From contig CM028378.1 of NCBI GenBank assembly GCA_013146195.2, positions 82,580,295-82,644,294 of the forward strand: a stretch of DNA of 64,000 nt, read 5' to 3'. This stretch comes from Codonopsis lanceolata. Its lineage: Eukaryota > Streptophyta > Magnoliopsida > Asterales > Campanulaceae. Positions 58,411-64,000 of the stretch are shown here, in pieces (within the stretch, counting starts at the first letter, position 1; each line of letters opens with the position of its first letter). The notes beneath the pieces are model-generated. The model was not told the DNA's origin, searched no databases, and saw nothing but the letters and a program-made list of their open reading frames with translations. The translations under genes were made by a program, and so were the position numbers.

Positions 58411-58816
58411 GTTTTTTTGTTTATAAAGGTTGAGTGGACATAGACCGTACCCTAATTTTTAATTTTTATTATTTTAATGCCTTAAAAGGTTACAATTATA
58501 TATATAATATTTTTGGTGTAACTCAAACAAATGGTATCTCTGGTGAGGCTTTAAACCCGACCTCTCGGTTGAGAATAGTAAAGTACTAAGGTGTCTTTGG
58601 TAGGATTTAAACACTCGACCTCTCTGTTAAGATAAATGAGTAACTAAATGGGGCCTTTGGATAAGATTTGAACAATAACAGTACCTCTAAAAAGACTTGA
58701 ACACCCGACCTCTCTATTAAGGTTTGTAAAGTCAAGGGTGTCTCTAGTGAGACTTGAACACCCGACCTCTCAGTTAGGAGAAGTGAGTAGTACCAATTAA
58801 GTTAGAGCTCGTTGGT
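58411..58816 (-). mobile_element. SINE family B copy with four tandem modules
   Basis: In minus orientation this shares its 3' part (TTTTAATGCCTTAAAAGGTT) and tRNA-like 5' end (GAGCTCGTTGG) with the copies at 10.1 and 17.1 kb. Between them are four modules whose plus-strand cores read CCCGACCTCTCGGTTGAG, CTCGACCTCTCTGTTAAG, CCCGACCTCTCTATTAAG and CCCGACCTCTCAGTTAGG. I found no clear target duplication. Confidence 0.75.
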
Positions 58817-59437
58817 AGAAATTCAGGCCTATCGCTTTAGTACTTTATATTTATTTTTTTTCAAACCTCTAAAATTAAAATTTATGCATCGTGATTCCAA
58901 ATCGATGTATCACAATAACAAATGCATGCATGTTCTAATAAAAAATCATAAATCACTTATCAAATGATGCTTCGCGATGCATCAAAAGTGGACTTTAGCT
59001 GTTCGAAGTACTGAAGCAGTTGAATATTCAAGTGTACCAACCCACAATTTTCTCCAACTAAAACCCAACTAATTTGAGTTTTAGTCGATTCTAAGTGTTG
59101 ATCGAATATGTATCTCTTACATTGACAGTAGTTCTATAATCCATTGATTGGCTCCTAGGCATGTTCGCCAATAGTAGTTTGGGATAAGGGATAGGGAGGA
59201 TGTGAAAAACATAATTAAAAAACAAGAAAAATTTGAGAGAAAATAAAAGCATCTCCAAAACGATTCTTTCAAATATATAATATACATTTCTTTATTTATG
59301 AAATTTTTTTCTTGCAAAAATGTCACCTCAACATGACATTGGTTATTACAAAAGTGATACCCAAGATTGTAAATGTGAATTATTAAACTACTGAAGAAAG
59401 GTAAAGTATATTTTAGAAGATTGTGCATGTTTTTAAG
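58817..59437. other. Intergenic, no supported feature
   Basis: AT-rich. A 103-codon open frame on the minus strand at 59117-59428 shows no recognisable domain and is compositionally biased. Confidence 0.45.

Positions 59438-59488
<51 letters not shown>
59438..59488. repeat. (TA)n microsatellite
   Basis: About 50 bp of uninterrupted TA repeats, followed by a short CACACATATGTGTGTG palindrome. Confidence 0.95.
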
Positions 59489-59490
<2 letters not shown>

Positions 59491-59530
59491 ACACATATGT
59501 GTGTGTGCAACGAGCGCTTCAATTTTATTC

Positions 59531-60334
59531 TTAGACCATCTTTAACAAGGAACCTCAAATTTGGTAGATTTTATCCTAAATTTGGTCTATTTCAGCACCA
59601 AATACTATTCTAACTCCAACCCACAATCCAAAATCTCACCCCAAACAGAATATTCCTTAGCATATTCTATTTTTATTTATTTTACTTTATTTATCAACAT
59701 GTATATTAATTTAATATTAACCTTTTAAATAATAATTATTAAGATTGCAAAATTAATAATTTTGGTATATTTAATAGTTATATTTATGTCATTAATAATA
59801 TTTAAAAATTAGTAATTTTTAAACTAAATTGAAGAAATATAATTTAATAAACATACAAGTACTTGAAAATACCATAAAAATATATTACAATCAATACAAA
59901 ATATAACAAAAATCATACAACAATTAATTAGTATAATAATAATTTATTTATTTATTTGTAAACGAAATCTACAAATAATAGAAAAAATGTTATAAAATTA
60001 TTGAATTAATAATGTTCAATAATTTAAAATACTTAATATTATTATTATTATTTATATTATCTAATATTAGATATTTATTAATTTTTAATACATTTAAATA
60101 AAAAATATTATATTATAAATAATTTTAACAATTGTATAATTATTAAAAATTAATTTAATAGCATGAGTTCCACTAATACTAAATTTGGGGTTACACTATA
60201 GTGAAACCCCAAATTTGGGGTAACACTGTAGCCAACCCCAAATTTGGTATTGAGTTTGAGGTTCGATTGGAGCTGAAACTTGGTGACCAAACCTCAAAAT
60301 CAAAGATTTGGGGGTACCGTAGGAGTTGCTCTAA
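59531..60334. mobile_element. MITE-like element with palindromic end
   Basis: Left end TTAGACCATCTTTAACAAGG and right end GTAGGAGTTGCTCTAA are inverted relatives of the widespread AGAGCATCTCCAAC terminus of plant MITEs. Both ends are followed by CTCAAATTTGG-type sequence. Near the right end, 60181-60216 forms a 36-nt hairpin (AAATTTGGGGTT ... AACCCCAAATTT around CACTATAGTG). The centre is extremely AT-rich. The target duplication is not clear, so the superfamily (Harbinger- or hAT-like) is open. Confidence 0.6.
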
Positions 60335-60417
60335 AGCATTTGATATATAGTTTCTCCTAATCTTTATTGTAGGTGGAAGGATAGAAAATAAACGTCCCAA
60401 TTCTTCGCTATATGTTT

Positions 60418-60678
60418 TACTCCCTCCATTCCCTAAGTTACTTCTATTTGATTTTTTTTTTTGTATCAAAGAGATTGTTTTTCAAATAAAAAATTGACGT
60501 ATAGTTTTTGTTATTTTTTCTCAAAATCATTAGATACATGATTCATAGTATGTTTTTGGTACTACTATTTACACATTTTTTTTCGAAAAGAAATAAAAAA
60601 TATATGCATCAAATTTTCATGAGTAAAATAGTTTGTTTACCTAAAAAAATTGGAAGTAATTTACGAAAGAAGTGAGTA
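60418..60678. mobile_element. Decayed Stowaway-like MITE
   Basis: TACTCCCTCCATTCCCTAAG at the left and GGAAGTAATTTACGAAAGAAGTGAGTA at the right (inner match AAGTTACTTC/GGAAGTAATTT), with TTTTTCAAATAAAA arms, suggest a diverged 261-bp element unrelated in its interior to the 262-bp family. Confidence 0.6.
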
Positions 60679-61225
60679 ATAGTAGCCCTGGAAATATCAA
60701 ATATTGTATGAACCGAAGGAAAGTGTTTGGCAATTATAGTATGTGTGTGACTACTTTGAATCGAGAAAAGTGGTTGTATTTGAAGGTAATCATTCATAAG
60801 TGGAATAATCATGAAATGCATCATTGTTGGTGATAGAAGGAATATGATTGTCACAATGAATGTCTAAAATGCCACGAAACTCTCATAATAAATATCACCA
60901 AGCATAATTGAAGTCAATTTCAATGGCTAGACACTAGCCCCAAATCCAACGGATGTGGGTTTGGTGGGGTGTTACAATGACACATCGTAGTTCATATACT
61001 ATAATATAGAATGTCTTGACTAAAATAGATTTTTAAAGGATTTTCATATAGTCATATACTATAAGATGAGTAGCTTAACTTTTGGTCTTTTGTAATAAAT
61101 GAATCTATTTGTAGTAAGTGTTAAAGTTTTATAGATAATATTTACGTAGATAACACTTATTGCAAAGCCAAATGGATTCAATTATTATAAAGAGACTAAC
61201 ACATAAGCTACTTTAGTCAACTATT

Positions 61226-61405
61226 TACTTCGTTTCGGGCAAAAAGTCCATTATTTCATTTTGAAATATTTCACTTAAAAATCCACTTTCAAAAATTAAG
61301 GTATAACAAATGTCATTTTATTACTAATGGATTATTAAAATTGTTATTTTCTTAAAAAATCTGACATTCAAACGAAGACTCTTTACCCAAAACGAAAGAA
61401 ATATA
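61226..61405. mobile_element. Possible short Stowaway-like MITE
   Basis: TACTTCGTTTCGGGCAAAAAG and CTTTACCCAAAACGAAAGAAATA are complementary over about 20 bp with mismatches, enclosing about 180 bp. The termini are degenerate. Confidence 0.45.
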
Positions 61406-61696
61406 TCATAAGAATTTATATACATTACGTATGATATGTTATTTTTGGGAATCTTCATGTTTTTGTTTACTTCAATTTCAAATATTGTTTTAATTAGGGT
61501 AATGCTTTAGTGTTAAATTAAAAACTATGACTCAAATTTATCATGAATATAAGATGATATATTTTTGTTTCGCCGAACATAGATGTGAGTGTTGGATTCA
61601 ACTCACTTTTAGTCTCTTTGTAATAAATAAATCTAGTTGGTTGCATTAAGTATTAGAATAAAATTAATCCTAAGAATTTAGGTACATTGCATCTCC

Positions 61697-61745
61697 ATTT
61701 TTTTTTTTTTTTTTAACCAGGTTGAATCCTGGGGTAGTAGCTCCA
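61697..61745 (-). mobile_element. Very short LINE/SINE 3' tail fragment
   Basis: An 18-nt T run is followed by AACCAGGTTGAATCCTGGGG. On the minus strand this reads as a retroelement tail ending GGATTCAACCTGGTT plus poly(A). The flanks CTCCAT on both sides may be a short duplication. Confidence 0.4.
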
Positions 61746-61896
61746 TATTTTATGTTTACATCCTTAGAGGAAAGAGAAAAAACATATAAAAAAGTATTAA
61801 GGAATATAACATTAATAAAAGTTCAAATGTAAATATAACTGTTGTGAACAACAGAAGACTTTACAAACAAACACAATATATATCAAGATCAATCAC

Positions 61897-61902
<6 letters not shown>

Positions 61903-61940
<38 letters not shown>
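61903..61940. repeat. (GA)n microsatellite
   Basis: Nineteen uninterrupted GA units. Confidence 0.95.
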
Positions 61941-61943
<3 letters not shown>

Positions 61944-62610
61944 AGGCCAACAGATTCTTAAAATTTTATTATGTCAACCTTGTACGCGTTACAACTATAT
62001 ATTGAGATACAAATACGAAACCCTTTAACAACCTATGTAAGAAACAGACAAAACAAACTTACAACACAAACATGGTCACCTTCAACTATTGAACGTGACC
62101 GTCTTGTCATCGGACACATCTGTTTTCCCTTCTGAACGTGACTGCTCATTTGGCTAAAACATTGTCTGGATTTCTTTCTTAGGAACGCGGTCGCCCGCAT
62201 TGCAATGCGGTCTCGCCTTGTACAACGAAGACGTGACCGCCTTCTCTCCCAAAACCCAAAAGTCAGTACAACGGGGGGACTACGCCCCTACACCCCCCTT
62301 TGAGGTCCAACCAAGTCCTACGCCCCCTTCTGAGTTAGATTCTGAATCATATTCTTCATCTTTGAAGTAGTAATATTTCTCTTTTCAAGACCTTATCGCA
62401 CAACAGAAGCTGGTCTTACTCGCTTCTTCGCAGATGTGCACGGTCTTTGGAAAAATGCCGATGCCCTCCATTATTATCCGCAACCTTGGAGCAAAATGGA
62501 GAGTTAATACACTCATATTATTATCTAGGGGTATCAAAATCAGTTGGCTCCACTTGTTTTCTATCTCAAAATCAAGAAAGTGATTGAATAGCTATATTGT
62601 GTATAGTATA
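61941..62610. other. Unclassified, possibly retroelement-derived DNA with a perfect palindrome
   Basis: A GC-richer segment (62050-62340) has repeated GAACGTGAC words and the perfect 16-bp palindrome CCGCATTGCAATGCGG at 62195-62210, preceded by GCGGTCGC. The style recalls the palindromic spacer of the Athila-like element. No coding content. Confidence 0.4.
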
Positions 62611-63590
62611 TTGATAGCTAGAGCTGTCAAGGTGGGTTTGCGGGGCGGACCAACCTGCAACCCACTATAACCTGCCATTTGACGGGGTGGGGCGGACCAA
62701 TCCATGAAATGTTGTGGGCCGAGAAATTGTTATCCCAACCCAACCCATCTTGGGTTGTGGGTTAGGCGGGCCAACGCACCAACTTTTTCTCAATTAATCT
62801 AAATAATAAAAATAATAATAAATAACACAAAAAAAATGTCACAATTCATTAAAAAAATTTATATTTTCTACTATTATATTTTTAATAGTGTTTTCTAACA
62901 ACTTTCTCTAATATTAATAGTATAAAATGAGAAGAAAAAAATAGAAGTAAGAAACTATTTTATCATTACTTTTTTTGTATGTACTTATAATCATCTTTCT
63001 ATAAATATTGCTAATATACCTTATTCTTACATCTTTAGTTGATGGCAAAGACTTGTGTAGGAAGGTCTTACGGATCCTAAATCCATAAGACAGAGTCCCA
63101 TTTAGAAATTAGCGGGTTAATAATTAAATCTATTAATAATAATTACAAAAATTGATTAGGCGAGTTGGTCAGTGGTTATCCTCTAAGGTTTAGCCTAAGG
63201 CCGGTCAGGGTTGTTAGCTCCGTTAGCTATCCATTAGCATCAATTGCTTTGGGATACTTGACAGATCCTAACGGACTTTGACGAAATGCTAAATGACACA
63301 TTTAAAACCAAACGTGACACATTAAAAACACAAAAGTTACACATTTTAATGTTAAAAGCGACACTATAAATAAAAATTTATTATAATTTTTATTAAAATA
63401 CAAAGTAACACTAGTATATGGCGGGTCAACCCGCCCCGCCCCGACCCAACCACACAACCCGCCGCGGGCTCAACCCGCTTGACCCACCTCTTAATAGATT
63501 CATATTTTCCCAATCCAACCCATTTTTTTAAGTGACGGGACGGGTCAACCCAACGGGTCCAACCCATTTTGACAGCTCTATAATGATAGC
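62611..63590. mobile_element. Non-autonomous hAT element, ~964 bp, imperfect 8-bp TSD
   Basis: The element at 62619-63582 starts TAGAGCTGTCAAGGTGGG and ends CCCATTTTGACAGCTCTA, with GGGCGGGCC/CCCGCCCCG-rich subterminal parts. Flanks TTGATAGC (62611-62618) and ATGATAGC (63583-63590) match in 7 of 8 positions. The TIR is the same as that of the hAT at 48917-50402. No transposase. Confidence 0.8.
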
Positions 63591-64000
63591 GATTCAGCCA
63601 ATTTCGCATATTAATCCCAAAACTAGCATTAAAGAACTTTGACCATTCTATATACTAAATAATATTGCAATTCTCTCACTACAATCTAAAACTCTAAGAA
63701 AAGCCAATCATTTTCTCTCAAATTTATTGAAGGTCATTAAAAACAATTCAAGTAGTTACTAACCTTGAGTGAAATGCCACGAACAACGATCGTTTGCTTA
63801 AATTCAAGAGATCCTCGTTTACATTGATATCATAACCTAACATATCAAAAATGAAATACAATTGGTGAGTGAAAAATGATAAAATCATGGCATTGTTTTT
63901 TAAAGTGTGTGAGATACCATTCTCAAAAGTGAAAATCCAACCGGTACTAATGATCTTCTCCAAAAGGAGGTCTCGCATTTCTATCCTGGAGATATTAGTT
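63591..64000. other. Right end of window, no supported feature
   Basis: AT-rich. A 76-codon minus-strand frame at 63748-63978 has no recognisable domain. Confidence 0.4.

Noticed and set aside
59117..59428. 103-codon frame with hydrophobic stretches as a membrane protein
   Set aside because: AT-rich intergenic DNA; hydrophobicity follows from T-rich codons; no start context or homology.

Overview
The window is nuclear DNA of a eudicot plant. It is AT-rich, and its one host gene has about twenty GT-AG introns. The rest is nested plant transposable elements: LINEs, tRNA-derived SINEs, Stowaway, Tourist, hAT and Mutator-like DNA elements, a Ty1/copia tail and an Athila/Tat-type Ty3/gypsy element. 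I see no bacterial operon, CRISPR array, rRNA or intact tRNA gene. The species cannot be fixed from the sequence alone.

Region 1 (1-572) is the 3' end of a LINE: its RNase H domain, 3' UTR and poly(A). It stops about 170 bp short of the start codon of the only host gene. Region 2 (740-30769, plus strand) is a complete RECQL2-type RecQ DNA helicase gene. I reconstructed 20 exons with GT-AG junctions; they give a 709-codon reading frame carrying all RecQ motor motifs, the four-cysteine zinc site and an acidic tail. About 2.1 kb of the roughly 30 kb is coding. The introns hold a decayed LINE of about 3 kb (intron 2), a second LINE fragment (intron 15), two SINE families, a solo LTR, hAT, Stowaway and Tourist elements, a degenerate telomere-like block (intron 13) and a G-rich island (intron 17).

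Region 3 (30770-40370) has no host gene that I can support. It holds a possible LTR-like segment (about 31.2-34.1 kb) with a Stowaway copy, a Helitron-like hairpin at 34.13 kb, a hAT element with a transposase C-terminus and exact 8-bp duplication, a Mutator-like element with long inverted repeats and 9-bp duplication, and a diverged direct duplication at 37.3-39.5 kb.

Region 4 (40374-58037) is a retrotransposon nest. A copia 3' end is followed by what I read as one minus-strand Athila/Tat-like element: LTR-like repeats at 40.70-42.15 and 56.15-58.04 kb, decayed gag/protease, RT, RNase H and integrase at 56.1-52.1 kb, and an extra ORF at 51.4-48.8 kb. It has been invaded by a 4.6-kb LTR-like unit with TSD TCATT, by a hAT element with TSD GCTGTTGG that itself contains a Stowaway MITE, and by a 5'-truncated LINE with TSD taaagtaat. 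Without these insertions it would be about 10.9 kb. Region 5 (58.0-64.0 kb) holds a modular SINE copy, a MITE-like element with a strong palindrome, microsatellites and another hAT element of the same TIR family as the one at 48.9 kb.

No new molecular system is evident. The most unusual observations are the SINE-like family with one to four tandem tRNA-like modules, the precisely datable order of nested insertions, perfect 16-bp palindromes in retroelement non-coding DNA, and the heavily invaded helicase gene.
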